Shown piece after piece: positions 1 to 15,000 of a stretch of DNA of 64,000 nt (its first letter is position 1; the number at the start of each line of letters is the position of its first letter). The stretch is from Asterochloris sp. CNOR1 (lineage: Eukaryota; Chlorophyta; Trebouxiophyceae; Trebouxiales; Trebouxiaceae): NCBI GenBank assembly GCA_963969365.1, contig OZ017750.1, forward strand, positions 2,604,001-2,668,000. The letters are read 5' to 3'. Position numbers and translations under genes: made by a program. Under the pieces are notes generated by a model, which ran no database searches, was not told the origin of the DNA, and saw only the letters and a list, made by a program, of their open reading frames with translations.

Positions 1-3000
1 GGCTCTGCCGTCGCCATGCCATGAGCAGGCTCAGCAAGCTTGGGCCAAACAGGCTTGTGGCTGCAGTTGCGTCAGTGAGGCTTGGTGCTTGAAGCTTCTG
101 GCCCAGCTCATACTGGGTGACTTGGACGGACTGCAGGAGAGTGGGCAGGCAGTCGCTGGCAAAGGCCGCGAGACAATGGAGCAGCCTCCCCTCAACTTTG
201 TGGTGGGAGCCCACCGCGAGGCCTTCGCAGCGGTGGCCAACAAGCACCTGGCTGCTGTCGTGGCGCAGCTGCTGGCAGCTGAGGGCATTCAGGACGTGGC
301 AACTTGGTGCCCCCTGATCACTCAGATGGGGCAGCAGGCGGCGCAGGCGCTGTCGCCGTCTGCCATGGCAGCGCACGGTGTCAGCGATCCCCGCCACTAC
401 ATCAAGGTGGGGGCCGGAGTCTGTCAAATTACCCAGGGGATGTTGCACCCCTGCTCGCCTGCACCAGCTCGACCAGGTGGAGGCATGGCTGCCATGTGAA
501 ACAGAGTGCTGCTGCTATGGCTGTTTCACGCAGCTGCAGGCCAAGCTGCTGTGCAGCATGCGGAGGCCTTTCTTGGCGTGCCTTGTCGGCCCATGTGCCC
601 ATCTGCTGCAACTTGAGGTATATGTCCAGCACGCGCTGAAGCAGCGTATGCTAGCCCTCACCATTACACGTGCTCCTGCCGCCTGGCTGACCAGGCCGCA
701 GCTGCCCAGCTGAGCACCGCATGCTACCCATCTTCCTCACTCTGCTGCTGCCCAGCTGGCAGGTAGTGAAAGCCCACCTCTTCCCTTGCCAGGCTGCTGC
801 CTTGTCCTGCAGGTGAAGAAGGTGCCAGGGGTAGCGCAGCCAGGAGACAGCTGCCTGGTGGATGGCCTGGTCTGCCGCCGCAAGCTGGCCCACAAGCGCA
901 TGCCCAGCCGCGTGGTGCAGCCACGTATCATGATGCTGGCCAGCACCCTGGAGTACCACCGCACGCAGCACAAGCTTTCCAGCTTCGACACACTGCTGCA
1001 GCAGGTGAGCTTTGTGCCTGTCTCCAGACACCTGCTCTGCCAGCCGCATAAGCCTCAGCAGAGCACACATGCTGGTACGAGTTTTGAGGAGCATTGCTGA
1101 GGGGGACCTCTGCATAATGGGCAAGACTGGCACAAGCGATCGTCTAACCTGTAAAGTGTCACCTTGCAAGCGAGCTCCTCGTGCACAGGCAACAAGCAGC
1201 TTCCTGCACCAGACAGACAACACACTGGTGGCCGTCTGCAGTACGTCTTGACGCGTTTCACACGCAAGACGCCTTCCCGCGCCTGCAGGAACATGAGCAC
1301 CTGAGGTTGGCGGTGGAGCGCATCATGATCATGCAGCCAGACGTGCTGCTAGTGGAGAAGAGCGTGGCCCGTTTTGCGCAGGAGATGCTGCTGGGCAAGG
1401 GGGTGGCCCTCATTCTGAACGTGAAGCCCTCCTTGCTGGAGCGCTTGGCGCGCTGCACTGGGGCTCAGGTGCAGCCCTGTGCCCTATCTGCATGCCCGCA
1501 GGGTAATGCTTCTTGCTGGGGTGGATTGACTGTGCCTGTGGGTGTGTTCAAGAGGGGGATCTCTGTCTGCTGAAGCGCCTGGCTGGCTGCAGTGGATCAG
1601 GTTGCTGCTCAGGCTTTTGGCCATGTGCAAGACGCGCTGATGCTTGCCTGCTGCCTTGTGTGTGCACAGGCCTGCAGCACAGGAGAGCCAGCTGCCTGCC
1701 ACAGGCGGTGCTGTGCAGATTCCTTGAAAGCTAGGAGTCGCTGTGCAATGCTGACTGTCATTGTTGGAAGCATTACAGTTTCCTTATGTGCTGCAGGTGG
1801 CGTCCTCAGTTGAGAACCTGAATCACAATTGCATTGCGTTTTGTAAGGAGTTCCTGGTGGAAACGCTGCAGCCCAGTTTCCAGGTGTGCCTCTGCTTCCT
1901 GCATCATGGGGGAAGCATCATGCCTAAACTTGCTTGTCGTCCAGGAAGTGCTGGCGGGCGGCCCCCGCCTCACCAGTCACCTTTCTGCCTTACGTCAGCG
2001 GAGTGAGCGCGCATTTGTGGCGACCTGTGATCATCAGCCAGAGCCTCATCAGTCAGGCCTCTCCAGTGCGCAGCTCGCAAGCATTGCATGCTCATCCCTG
2101 TCGATCGCTGGGGTGTGACGGGCCTCGCCAATCAAGCCTGCAGCCCAGGTCAATTGAGTGACATCGTGGCCTGCAGGCAGACCACTCCCTAGGGAACGGC
2201 GCCCTCGCCCCTGGCAGCCCGTCAGCAGCCACTGGCACCAAGCGGCTGACCAGGGTCACTTCGTCTTCTTCCTCGATTGCCAGCAGTGTGGTCACTTCTG
2301 GCGGTGTGGGCTGCAAGACGCTGGTGTACTTCAAGGGCTGCCCACGGCCGCTGGGGTGCACCGTGCTGCTCAAAGGAGCCGGAGTGGAGCAGCTCAGGGC
2401 TCTGAAAAGAGTCATGCAGGTGGGGCTGCGCCTCTCCAGCAGCTTGGCTGGTGTGTTGCCTGCCAGTGCGCAGGTTGCAAGGGCGTTCTTCTCATGTCAA
2501 CTCGTCGTGTAGGGACGGCTGATGTTTGTCCCGTCACCTCTCACCTCACGCAGAAGCATATCATCCAGTGCTTGCTGTGCGGGGGTTCTGTGTGATTCGG
2601 GCATTGAGCTAAGATGGGGTTCTAGTACAGTGCTGGCTGGCCGTACTCTTTAGCAAATTCCATGCTGGCAGACCATGGCTGGCCCATGGCTGGGCCACAA
2701 CCCTGTCTGCTGCAATCAACAATTGGAGAGTGCTGTGCAAGGACATGTCAGCTCTTCCTGCTGGGCATGGACTGATTGCCCAGCCATTCCCGCTCTAGGA
2801 TGTGGATTATGCTGCAGCGCAGCGACAGCTCAGGTGTCACGCTACGCGGCACCATTGGGGTGTGCAGAGCTTGATGCAGTCTGCGGCCAGCTGTGTCGTC
2901 GCAGCGGCAGCTCCAACCTCAATCTTTTATAGCTGAGCGGCACAGCTAGGCCTGCTGCAGCTTGCAGCCTGACCTGCTGTGCAGGGACAGCTGAGGTCTC

Positions 3001-6000
3001 ACCCTTGAGGTGGCCATAGTTGCCTGCAGCTTATCGCCAAGACCACCTGCCATGTGCGCACCATGGTGGTCTCCTGGCCTTGCCACAGCTTGCAGCCTTG
3101 CTGCTCACTCGTGGGTTGCACTGGGGTGACCATTCTTTGCTGCTGCAGTTTGCAGCCTATGCCGCCTATCATGGTCGCACAGAGGTAGCCTTCTTGGCAG
3201 ATGAAGTGGCATCAGCGGCAGCCGCCTCTGCGGGGGTAGACCTGGCCAGGACCTCCAGCACCATGAGTGGTGACGGGGAACCTGCCCCTGCGGCGCCTCA
3301 GGACGTGGTTGATCCAGACCCAAAGCCTGCAGCAAGCCAGGTGATTGCTTTGCACAAAGGTACAAGTGTCTCATTACAAAGAGACAACATACAAAAGAAG
3401 GATCAGCAGTGTGTGCCTGTTGAGCAGTGTGGCATTCACCTGGCCAGGTAGCACCTGCATGGGGGCAGGGCGAGTTCCTGCCAGCTATTTGGTGTCGCCT
3501 GATGCCTAATGCTTTTCCCGCCTGGGCTCACACCTGTGGTGGGCGACCACACCTGCAGGCGCAGTTTGGTACACTCTGCCCAGGGCTGCCTGCGATTCTG
3601 TGCAGCACGACCTGCTTGGCAGTCACTCGTACACTTGATACTCAGTTTCACACAGCAAACAGGTCTGAAAGCACTTTTGCAATGTCTGCAGGGGCACTCC
3701 ATTGCAGAACTTCAATCAGAGGCTGCCTATGAGCCAGTGCAGCAAAAGCTGCGGCTGCAAGGCATGAACCCCGAGATAGGGCACATGCTGCTGGAAGCGC
3801 GGGGATCCAACTCGGCACTGGCTCCCATGTCAGCATTCAGCAGCTTCAGCACAGCGTCCTGGAACGGGCAGGACTTTGGCGTCAGCGGTGGGCTGAGCTG
3901 TGCCTTTGACGCCTGCCAGCCATTGCAGTGCTGTTCCTGCATGAAGATTCAGCGTCAAGATTGGCTGCATCTTCCCTGCCTGTGTACCTCTGCCAGTGGT
4001 GTCGCCACAGGAGTGTTAGACCGGCTGTACCTCTGCTGTCACAGTCCCCATGATTTGGGCTTCTGTTCTGTAGTCAGTACTGTTGCTGTCTCCATGGTGT
4101 TTCTTCCAGGCCCACTTGGGTGAAGAGGCGCCATGCACTCAAGTTACATTTCAGTATACAAGGCCTACTGCACAATGTTGGAGATGTACCTCAGCTGACT
4201 ATGCGGGTGTACACCTGCAGAGGTCTCTGAGCTAGCGGCAGCTGCTGCCAGCGATGCCCAACATGTGGCCGAGGGGTCAGCCTCTGCCACTGCTCGCAGC
4301 CGGCCACAGAGTGCCATCCTGTCGGTGTCGCCCCATGTCAGCGTGGGCAGCCCCAGCCCCGGTGTGCTGCACAGCCAGCCTTCAGTCGGCAGCAGTCAGT
4401 GGCCATATGGCATGACGCTGGGGCCTGCTGACCACGCAGACGGGGAACATGAGGCTCAGAAACTTGACGCACAGGAGGATGGGGACCACCAAAGTGGTGA
4501 GGGTCAACTGGCAAAGGTGCCAGCCACTTGCAAGCCAGGTTGTGCAGGCTGGCAGAGCGCTGATTCCAAGAATGACGCTGATGGGCAGGCACCCAGTGAT
4601 TGGCAGGCAGCCAAGCAAGAACCAGCATGTGGTGCAAGCTCGACGCACTTTGTCGTTATCCATGCGCAGCATTCTGTTTACTGGTACATCATTGGAACTT
4701 CCAGACAGCAGCTGAGGAGTCTGCCTGCTGGCACTAGGTAGAGTGCTGCCGACACAGTGCGGAGTGCACCCAACAAAGGCAAGCAAGTACCCTCTGGCTG
4801 ACCTGGGTCTGCTTTGACTGCCAGGCACAGTGCTGGAGCATCAGGGGTCACAGACCCTGCGCCGCGTCCATCGCAGCCTGCGCAGTGCCCTTGACCGCAT
4901 CGCGCATGCTGCCCCTGGGCAGCAGCACGCACCCGAAAAGCAGCCTGCTTCGGGCAATGCATTAAAGAGTGCTGCAGCTCTGCAATCAGATGCTGTGGGC
5001 AATCCCCAGCCAGGGTCCAAGCTGCAGCGCCGACTGCCGGACGCACCTGATCTGGTCTCAGATGCAGACGACGAGCCCATGAGTGAGCGGCAGGCCTTCA
5101 CTGCCGCCCTCCAGTCCATGCCGAGCCGCCTCGATTCAGGCGAGCGGGATCAGGTCAGAGACTTGATTTGCTCTGCAGGCAATTACAGCCTGTGACAGGT
5201 CCTAATGGGCGCAATTCTCCTGCACCAAGCAAGTCCATCTTTTGTCTCTGCCATGCAGCAGGTGCACTGCAGTACGCTGCGTCTGCACTGCCCAGAGTCC
5301 CCACGGGTCAACAATTCAGAAACTGCTGCTCTGGAATGCGCCTGCAGCCAACCCAACATGGAGTCCCATTCACGTGCACCTGTAGGCCTCTGAGCTGTAT
5401 GATCGCCAGCGTCTGTATGTGTCCATGGCCTGCCGCAATCCCCACAAGGGCCTGATGTGCGAGCCGCCGGCAGTGCAGCGCATTGACTTCTACCAGGGAA
5501 TTGATGTTCCCCTGGCCACCTTCCTTGCTGCGACCGGCCCGAACTTTGAGGCCCCTAAACGCTGTGCACACCCGGGCTGTGGAGGTAGGTCCTCATGCTG
5601 CTCATCCAGCCCCTGATGGCGCCACTGTTGCCCCCAAGCGCTGCCCAGCCCCCGGACCGTGGAGAGGCTCCACGCAATGGTCACAAAGGCAATCTTGCTG
5701 GGACTGAGGAATCTTGTGCCGCAGGGCTGTCACCTCTGCCAAAGTGCCATGCCCAGCATCTATAAAGTCAGCAGACTGAAGGTCAAGATTATCAGCAGCA
5801 CCATGCATTGCTGTGACAGGTGCCACAGCTGATCAGTGTATGAACAGGTGTGCTGTACTCTGAGACATCAGGTTGCCTGCAGACGGCATCACGTCTCACC
5901 TGAGAACATTCCTGCACCATCTGGGGCGCATCACGCTCAGTGTCACGCGGCTGCCGCGCGACAGAGAGCTGCCGGGGGCTGACAGGGGCCAGGTCTGGCT

Positions 6001-9000
6001 GTGGACACGGCCCCTCAGGGTAAGCAGTGCTGCTGTCAGCACTTGATACACTTGAAGTAATCACAGGGAGTCGAGCACATGGCTGATTTTTGGGGCTTGG
6101 TCCATGGCCGTTGGTGGCTCCCAGAGTGCTGCTGGCCTCTGCCTGCATCTGAGTGACGCCCGCTGTTGCAGCCTGCCTCTGCAGAGTTATAGGATCACCT
6201 GCTGTCCCCAGCAATGCTGATTGACTGGTGAGCTTCCCTCTGCCTGCAGGTGGGGCAGGAGCCAGCTGCCACTGTCCGTCGTGTGCCCCTGTCCTCCGAG
6301 GCCAGCTGCATGTCTGTGGGGCACTTCCTGTCCCTCAGCTTTGGCTCAGACCACCTGCGGGTGCAAGGCAGGGCCGTTCACGGTGGCCATGTTCGCTACT
6401 TTGGCATGGGTGAGCACAGCAGCTGCAGGCAGCAAACATGAGGTGGACAGGCCTGTTGCGGGCTTGCTGCCAATGCTTTTGAAGGCTGCACTGGAGCATT
6501 TTGCACACGCTGTGCACCAAGTTACTGTGCCTCTGAATTGTTGACCTTCTTAACGAGCTCCTGGCAGCGCTGGGCAGCCAGCTGAGACATGGGGGCCATG
6601 AATCTGCGCAGCACTAAGGAAAGGGCAATACTGAGGGGTAGACAACACCTCCCTGATGAGGTCCTGCACAGCATGGGGCACGGAGGCACTTCAGCTTGGC
6701 ATGCAACTTATTGCGGCGTTGTATTTGTATTGGCTCTTTGGCCTACGAAGCGCCCATGATCAAGCAGCGCTCTGCCCTACTTTGCAGGTGGTACAGTGCT
6801 GTGCTTTCACCATGAGGCAGTGCGGCCCAGCAGTGTGCAGCTGCCGTCGCCTCACCTGGCACTAGACCTGGAATTTGAGCAGAAATGGCTGTTGTCAGAG
6901 GTCACAGAGTTGGCACAGGTTGGTCCTGCTGCAGCCCTGCCTGTGCTGCCAACCAAGTCTGCATGCATCTCGTGCTAAGCCGCTGCTGCCCATTCACCCT
7001 TGCTCAGCAGGGCTGCATCCACATGGGACATTCAACGATCCACAGATACTGCACACCATCAAGAGTCTGTGTATTCAGTGGCAGGCATACTGCTGATGCT
7101 TTGGACAGGGGCTGCTTTGAACACAAGAATCAAGTGCATGCCGCCAATAGGCGCCTCTGCGTGAGTTGTGCAGGCATGCAATACCTGCTACACGGTAACC
7201 CCCCACCTGCATCAGGATCCTTTGTGGGCAGCACATCATCAACAAGCGTGATTCCTCAGTGTGGGCTTTGTTGCAAAGTGTCTGCCAAGCAATGCTTTAC
7301 AGCTAACCCGTCACCCTGACCATCAAGGCTTGCACCCCTGCAGGAGGCCAGCGCTGCCTTTGACGCTGTGGATGCTGCGCTGTATGAACATGCCTACACA
7401 GCTCACAGGATGGCCAGCCAGGGTCAGGCCACCCTGCCTGAGCTCTGGGAGGTCGCAGACCCCAGCGTGATCAGCCTGCTGACAGCCGCAGCAGATGAGC
7501 GCAGCGCCTTTGAGGAGATGGTCAGCAATGTGCATTCGATGCTGCACGAGGCATTGCTTCTTTAAACTTGGGCAGACTCGCTGCTGCATGTGCCATGTGG
7601 ACGCATGGCTGCATGAGGTGGCGCTTCCTACATGCAGGTCGCCTCACTGCTGCATGTGGGCGGTGCTTAGACAGCGCTGCATCAGGCAGACCCAGGTTTC
7701 AGCGGCAGCTGTACATTGTTGCACATGGCTGCTGTCAGAACCACAGATGGTTTTCTGCAGGTGTATGACGTGACCAGCCTGCTAAATCAGAAGAAGTGCA
7801 TGCTGAGCCTGGAGGCAGCGCAGTGGTGGCACCAGCCGCACAGCGAGGCAGGTGCCCAGGCTGCCCTGGCAGGGGCCCAGGGAGGCTCTCCTGCAAGCCC
7901 TGCTGCCGCTGAGGCGGTGGCCCGAGGAGTGGCAGGCACACTGTGGGAGATCACACGGCTTCGCCGTTCACTGGCAGTGATCGTGCTGACCTGGGCAGCC
8001 ACGCTGCACGACCCCTCAATCCATGTGCGCGACGAGGGCTACGCTCGCTCAATCAGGTGAGGCACCCCTTCCGTCTGGCAGGCACGCGCTGCTGCATCGG
8101 CATTTGCCGACGCGTACAGAAGTTGCCTGCATCGCAGTCCCCTGGCTACCTCAGCAACGCCCAAAGTGCTGCATGCTTTGCCATGGCCGCTCACAATGCC
8201 GCTGCTGGGCATGCCCTCCCTGCCCTGTGTGGAGCCCACAGTGCTGCATGTTCTGCCCTGGCCAAGCCCAACTCAGCCTTCTCCCACACTGTGGCAGTGC
8301 CAGCGCGATGAGCCGCCACGGCAGCATGGCCAGTCTGGTAGATGCAGCGGGGCCCCCTGCCGGGGGTGCGCCTCAGGGGCTCACAGAGCACACTGCGCTC
8401 ACAGAGCGCACCTGGAGCGCCCCTGGCCACATCGACGTGGCCCTGCAGCAGCAGCAGCAGCTGGAGCCGCGTAGCTCAGGACTGGGGGCTGTGGGGGCGA
8501 CAGGAGCTGGGTCAATGACGGTTGCAGTGGCCTCCACTGCATCAAGCGTAGGGCACAGTCCAGGTGAGACATGCTGCAGCATGCCCATGCCAGTGTGACG
8601 AGCAAGGCACACCATTGCATGAGTGATCAGGCTGTTAAGCTTACCATTCTAGTTCAGCATCTTGATGATTGCTGGCACATGACGAAGAAGATGCTCACCG
8701 CTTTCGAGTGCCCAAGGGAGATGAGTGTCAGGCAGCAATGATGGCTCATCTGGAACCGGCTGCCGTGCCTGCAGAGGGCTCTCGGGCGCAGTCCACCAGT
8801 GGCAGCATCCACAACCTTCAGGGCGCCACCTCAGAAGTTGCTGCAAGCAATGAATTTCCTGCACCCCAGCCCAGCCTGCCCAGTCAGCCTAACAGGCAGC
8901 CCAGCACAGCCCACACCGGTGCCCCGCCAGGTGACCTGCACTGCTGCCCAGTGAAGGCGTCCTCACAGCATGTACACCTGCCCATTCCATGCCATGAGAT

Positions 9001-12000
9001 GGCCTGCATGATGAAGTGCTGCTCAGCTGAAGTGTCCCACTCACTCCACTGACCGCTTCTGGTGTTGCAGGGAGCACTGAGCCGACCACTTCAGGTGTGC
9101 TGGGCCGCAGCGCCAGCATCAGCACTGCTGGCACAGTCCCTGCAGCAGGTGAATACTCATCAGACCCATGTTGTCTGGGTGTTTGACTGCAGGATTGTTA
9201 CCTTGCTTGGCTGAGCAGGTAGTGCAGGCCGCAGGACAGAGCTCAGGGCTTGCTGAGATGCACAAGGATGATTGCAGATTCGGCTGCCCTTTGTGACCTT
9301 GGTGTCCACACACTGGTTTCCCAACAGTCATCCCGGTCTTGTGTGGCAGGTCTCCTGCCCTGACCTGTGGCCGCCCTCCCCATGCAGTGTCAGTAGCATG
9401 TTGTCCCCTGAAGGTGCCACTGCATCTCATCCCAAGGTCAAGCCAGCAGCATGCTGTCCTTGAAAGGTGCTCCTGCAACTGTCTGCAGGACGGGTGTCAT
9501 GCCAATGCCAAGCCAGCAGCACACAGAGCCCTTTGAGATGCACTGCCTGCAGGGCAGGTCTCTCGCCTGGCCGCACAATGGGAGAAGCGGCAGGAGGGAA
9601 CCGCAGGGCCCGCCAACAGCCGCAGTCTGTCCCATGCAGCTGCCATGCACCGCTACGCAGCCTCTGCCCTGGAGAACCGCGCTCGCACCCTGCAGTGGCT
9701 GGCTGCTGCGCGGCCAGGCGAGCAGGTGGGCTGCCTGCATCTTGCAATGGCTGTGCTGTAGCCTTGCTGTCCTGGGTAGCTGGCCCTCCAGCAAGGGACT
9801 CTGCTGTGCAGCACTTGATGCCGCTCTTTCGCTGCCACCCTTCACCCTCACAGCACATGAGGGGCCTCCCTAGATGGTCAACAAGCACCACATGTTTTGC
9901 ATCCCATTCGAGTCTCACCTGCCGGCTTCAGAGTCCAGCGTGCTGCTTGCCCGCCTGCATGACCTCCTCATCGCAGCAATATATTGTGCAGGCGCCCATT
10001 GCTGCATGCACATGGTCGCCCCTGTTCTTTGCAGCTGCAGGGCTGGCTGCCTCCCTGCCTGTGTAGTCAACCGACTGCAGCTGCCTGTTGGTGTGCATGC
10101 ATGTTGCCTCTGACCTCTCATCATGATCCTGTCTGCAGGGCCCGCGGCGCCTGCCCTCGCGTGTGGCCTCCCGGCTGCAGCCCATCCAGCTGGAGGTGGA
10201 GGTGAACGAGGCAGCTGGCAGCGTGCGCTGCACGCTGCAGCCTACCAGCCCACGCTTTCGCGCTCTGCAGGCGCTTGGCAGCGCCATCCCCCAGCTCGCT
10301 CAGCAGGTATGCGCAGCAGCACATATATGTTCAAGCTGCATTTTGTCGGGCGATTTTTGCAGCAGTTGGAGGCTTTCAAAAGAGGGGATGCTGTTGCAGC
10401 ACTGGCAGGCCCCGAATCACTGGATGTTGGGAAACAGGCAAGCCAGGAACAGGATGTTGTCAAAATTGGGGCTCCTGCTCTGCCTGATGCTGGTGGCTGC
10501 AATCCACCCTAACGGATGACATCTTGCGGGCGGGTCATCCTTCTGCAGGCCGCTGAGCAGAATGCTACAGGCCCAGGCCAGAAGCCTGGCCAGCAGGTGG
10601 CCCAGCAAGAACCCCAGTTGCAAGAGGCTGCGCACTGGGCACCCCCACAGGACACTCAGCCCCAGCCCCCAAAAGGCAACCAGAGCGGGCCACGGCAAGG
10701 CACTGAGCCCTTGGGGGCCAGACAGGCCGAGCTGCAGCAGCAGCAGGCGCTGCAGCCGGGGCCACAGCTGGAGCAGCGGCAGGGAGAGGACTCCTGTAGG
10801 AGCTCCAATGAGACCACCGGCACAGTGCCGGCACAAGGGGAGTCTGCAGGAAGCCTATGCCTCTCTGCAGAGACGGGCAGGGAGACCAGCGGGCACCCAC
10901 CAGCTGAGGCTGGCAGCGGCGTCCAGCTGACTGAGAGCAGCGCTGCGGCTAGTGAAGGGCCAGCTCCTGTGATCCCAGCTGGCAACACTCAAGCTTGCCA
11001 AGAGCAGGCGCTTGGAGAGGAGGAGGATCTGCTAAAGGTGTGCGGGATCGCCTGCATATGCATGTGCAGGCAGCGCATAACGGCGGCAGCCACTAGGAAG
11101 CTTGCGAACTGCTGGTCAGGCACACCTGTATACAGGTATTGCCCTGTACCAGACATGACATTGCCCTTAGAGGGATCGCTGGAAGCCTCAAGGAAAAGGG
11201 GGGTCTCAAACCACCAGTTGTCACCTCAAGCGATGGCATCCTGAGCAGCAGAGGAGCACCTTACCTCAACATGGCTGCAGGGCGCCGCTCAGCCAGCCGG
11301 GCAGGCTGGCCAGCCTGTCGATGCGGAGGAGCACTTTGACCGCCTGCAGCATGACACTAGCACTGCCTCCAACCTCCTGTCCCACTTTGATGACTGGGAG
11401 GCCATCGTGCAGCAGGCAGGCCACGCTGGCAGCGGCGGGGGGCGCGAGGCGGTCAACCCCTCCAGCGGGGCAACTGTGGTCAATGCAGATGTCATTCGCG
11501 AGGCTGTGCAGGATTTCCTGCAGCGCCAGGTTCCCGCCTCCAGCGCCCAGACCATGATGAATGGATCTGCACTGGTGAGCCCAGTCCATGACAGGTGTTG
11601 CTCTCTGGTCTCCAGTGTGAGTTCAGGTGTCCTGCCCCTGCGGGGGGTGGTGGTGGCCAGCTGCTATGCTTTCTGCCTGAAGCAGGTGCTTTGCATGATT
11701 GTGAAGGATAGGAGTGCTGGAGCTGACACTTTGGACGGCAGCTGCTGGCCACTCAGGTCATGGAGCGTTTCTTGGTGCTCTCAGTTCCTAGGACACATCT
11801 GCTTCCAGCTGCGGTACTGCGCTGCAGGCGGCGGCGCCAGGGATTAGCAACGAGCACATCAGCAAAATCATGCTGTCAAGCTCAGGGAGCCAGCGGCGTA
11901 CGGACCTGCAACCAGGCTGCATCCCTCTCTCCTTCGGCAAGGTGAGATGTTGCCCTGCACTATAATGCACCACAACACGCCTGCTGTCCCAGCCAAACCC

Positions 12001-15000
12001 TGCAAGCAGGTTTTGCTTACAACCGGCCTCTTGCGTGCTGTCCCAGTGACCGTCAAAGGTGCTGCTGTAACTGCCAGACTCTGTTCGCTTGACCTGTGCA
12101 GGTGGAGCTGACTGGCAGGGCATTGCTGCCCCCAGGCGTTGATGACACTATTGTGCCTGTATTCGATGACGAGCCCACCTCCCTGGTGGCCTACAGCCTG
12201 ACCACAAGGTAGCCGCCCCCTTCAGGCAAAATGAGAGGCACTGCAAGGACATTGCCTGCTGTCTTTGTCCACACTGATGCCTGCTCCAAGCACATGACGA
12301 GCCCTCAGAAAACACCACCCTTGTACGTTCTGCACTGGTGTCAGCAGCCTGTCAAGCAGGCTGATGGCTCATGGCCAAGCTGTGCGGGCGCTGGCTTGGC
12401 AGTGCAGAAACACCTCAGAGCAAGCTGCTGCTTTTGCTTCACGGTTGACCAGCAGCCTCATGGCTGGAGTGGTGCCTGGCTTGGCAGCACACAGGCCTGA
12501 GACCACAGTCAGGCTGCTGAAGCATGGCATCTTGGGGTGCAGGTCCTACCAGAAATTCCTGAAGGATGCAGAGGCCTTTGTGCTGTACGGCGCCCCCAAG
12601 CCGGGGGCGCCCCTGGCGCGCAACATGCACACTGCGCGCAGCACTCACGACCTGGCTTCGCTGGCAGGGGACAGCGTGCCCTCCACTTGGGCTGATGAGC
12701 CCCTGCACTCCCAGCGAGGTGGGTTCCGCCCCTGACACTGCTGCCTAACCCCTCCACATCGGGCCCACAGCTGCTGCAGCCCCAGCCTGATCCGAGAATC
12801 TGATGCTGGCCTGTCCCATGATGCAGCTGCCTGCCTGCCCGCAGCAAAGAGGCGGTGTACGCTGTGAGTCCACTGCAAGTGCCTGGCTCCACCTGGCGAA
12901 CTCCTGCTGCTGCGTTCTGCAGGGCGCAGCCTCGCTGCCCACGGCCACTCTCTCAGCCGGGGTAGTGAAAGCAGCCTGCAAGCAGCTGCGGCTCACCTCT
13001 CTCGTCCCGGCAGCCCCCGTACCCCTGCCCAACTGCGCCAGTCAGGCTCCAGCCTGGAGCCCAAGCCTCCTGGCCAGCCTGCTGCTCAGCTGACTGCTCC
13101 AGTCCCGCTGCCTCAAGGCCACAGCCCTGCCAGGCTGAGCAGGCTAGCAAGCACCGAGATAGATGCTGCAAGCCCCACACGACCTCCCACCAGCAAAGCT
13201 GGAGCAGGGCAGGTCCGTGGTGGGGCAGCTGAGCCGCCTGAGGTCCCTGCTCAGCCTAAATTTGCTCAGCCTGGCAGCTTTCAGCCAGGGGCCTCTCTGC
13301 ACACATCGGCGGGGCAGGTGCTGCCCCCGGCGCACCAGGTCCCTGCCAGCCTGAGCCCATTCGCTGTGGCAGCCAGCCAGCCAGCTGGGGACCACGCAGA
13401 CCAGGATCAGGGGCCCACCAGGTATGCAGGGGTGGCAGACCACCCCCTGAGCGAGCCCGGCAGCTTCAAGCCCGATGCCGATCTGCACAGCCCACCGCAC
13501 CTGGCAGGCGGTGGCATGGAAGCAGGTGATGCTGGTTTTCAGAACATGGGCCGCCCCCAGTCAGGCAGGCCAGCGCAGGTGCGTGTCACCGGCGAGGCTG
13601 TCGTCGCAAGCCCAGCCCCCAGCCTGCTGCGGCCAGTCGCAGGTCACCTGCCCCCCAAGCACCCGCCCCCGGCGGGCGATGCCACTGGCGACAGCCCCAG
13701 CAAACCTGCAGCAGCAGCGGCCACGCATGATGCAGTCGGAGCAGAGTGGCAGCTGCTGCTGTGTCCTGAGCAACTGGACTTCCGGCACACTCTGGAGGAC
13801 GAGGCGCCTGGCATGCCCTGGGCGCGCGCCAAGTTCCAGGTGGGCTGCAGCAGCAGGGCCCACTGTGTCTGGGTCAGATTGAGCGGACTCTGCTTGGTCA
13901 GCACGCTGCTGCTGATTGGCAGGAACTTGCCGCTAGCTGTATGATGGCGTTCCATAAGAGTCAGTCCAGTAAAGCAGCTGTCCAGGGTAAGTGTTACTGC
14001 TGCAGCTGGGTTCTGGGGCTGAGCTCTGGTCTGCATGTGCATAGACTGGCACATGATTACCGTACAGTTGCTGTGCATGAGGTCCGGCAAGCATCCTGCA
14101 GCATGCACACAGGGCCTTTGTGCCTGGTGAATCAGGTGTTGCCATTTCTGCTGGGCACCTGCTTTTTGGTAGTCAAGCTTCAGCACCCATTTTGAGGACT
14201 ACCTGCAGGTGCAAGCCACGGCCTGACAAATCCAGACTCACGCAGCTGCTTTGCCACTACATGGTATGCAGGGAGGAAACACCTCACTGGGCACTTGTCC
14301 GCTTGTGCAGACGACAGCCCAGGCTTGTGCTGCAACCTCGTGGGCCTCAACACCAGTTGCTTCCCTGCTGCTGCACACAACTACTCACCATGGCCGATAG
14401 TATGCTCAGCTGCAGCAATTGTTCACCTTGTGTGGCCTTGGTGACGTAGTGCGCTGCCTGGCCCCAATTGCATTTTCACTGCTGCAGACAACTGCCTACT
14501 ACGCCCCCCAGTTTGCTCAGCTGCGGCGGCACTGCGTGGTGGGGGGCGAGGCCGCCTTCCTGGCCTCCATGGCGCGCTGCCGCAAGTGGTCCTCGCGTGG
14601 CGGCAAGAGCTCCGCCTTCTTTGCCAAGACGCGGGACGACCGCTATGTGGTCAAGCAGCTGCTCAAGTCTGAGAAGCAGTCCTTTCTGGAGTTTGCTCCT
14701 GTCTACTTCAGGTGGGCCCGGCTTTGGGTCAGCAGGCTGCCTCGCGCCCCTGCTGTCAGGATGTAGCAGGCCTCTCAAGAAATTGCCAGTAGGGGACCTC
14801 TTGCAGCTTGATGCGCTTGATAGGATGAAGCAGTTCATCTCTGGAGCCTATATCTGCTTGCTTCACGGGCTGCACTGAAGAGCTTGCCATGCCTTACCTT
14901 TTTTTTTTTTTTTTGCTGTCACACACTGCCTTGCCCTAACCTGCTCTGTGGGCTGACCTTGGACATGCTCAAGCACTGTGGATGCTGACCACCTCCTTGC

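Noticed and set aside
14899-14914. Run of 16 T residues
   Set aside because: A homopolymer in a FAB1 intron; no pol III gene precedes it that I could recognise, so it is not called as a terminator.
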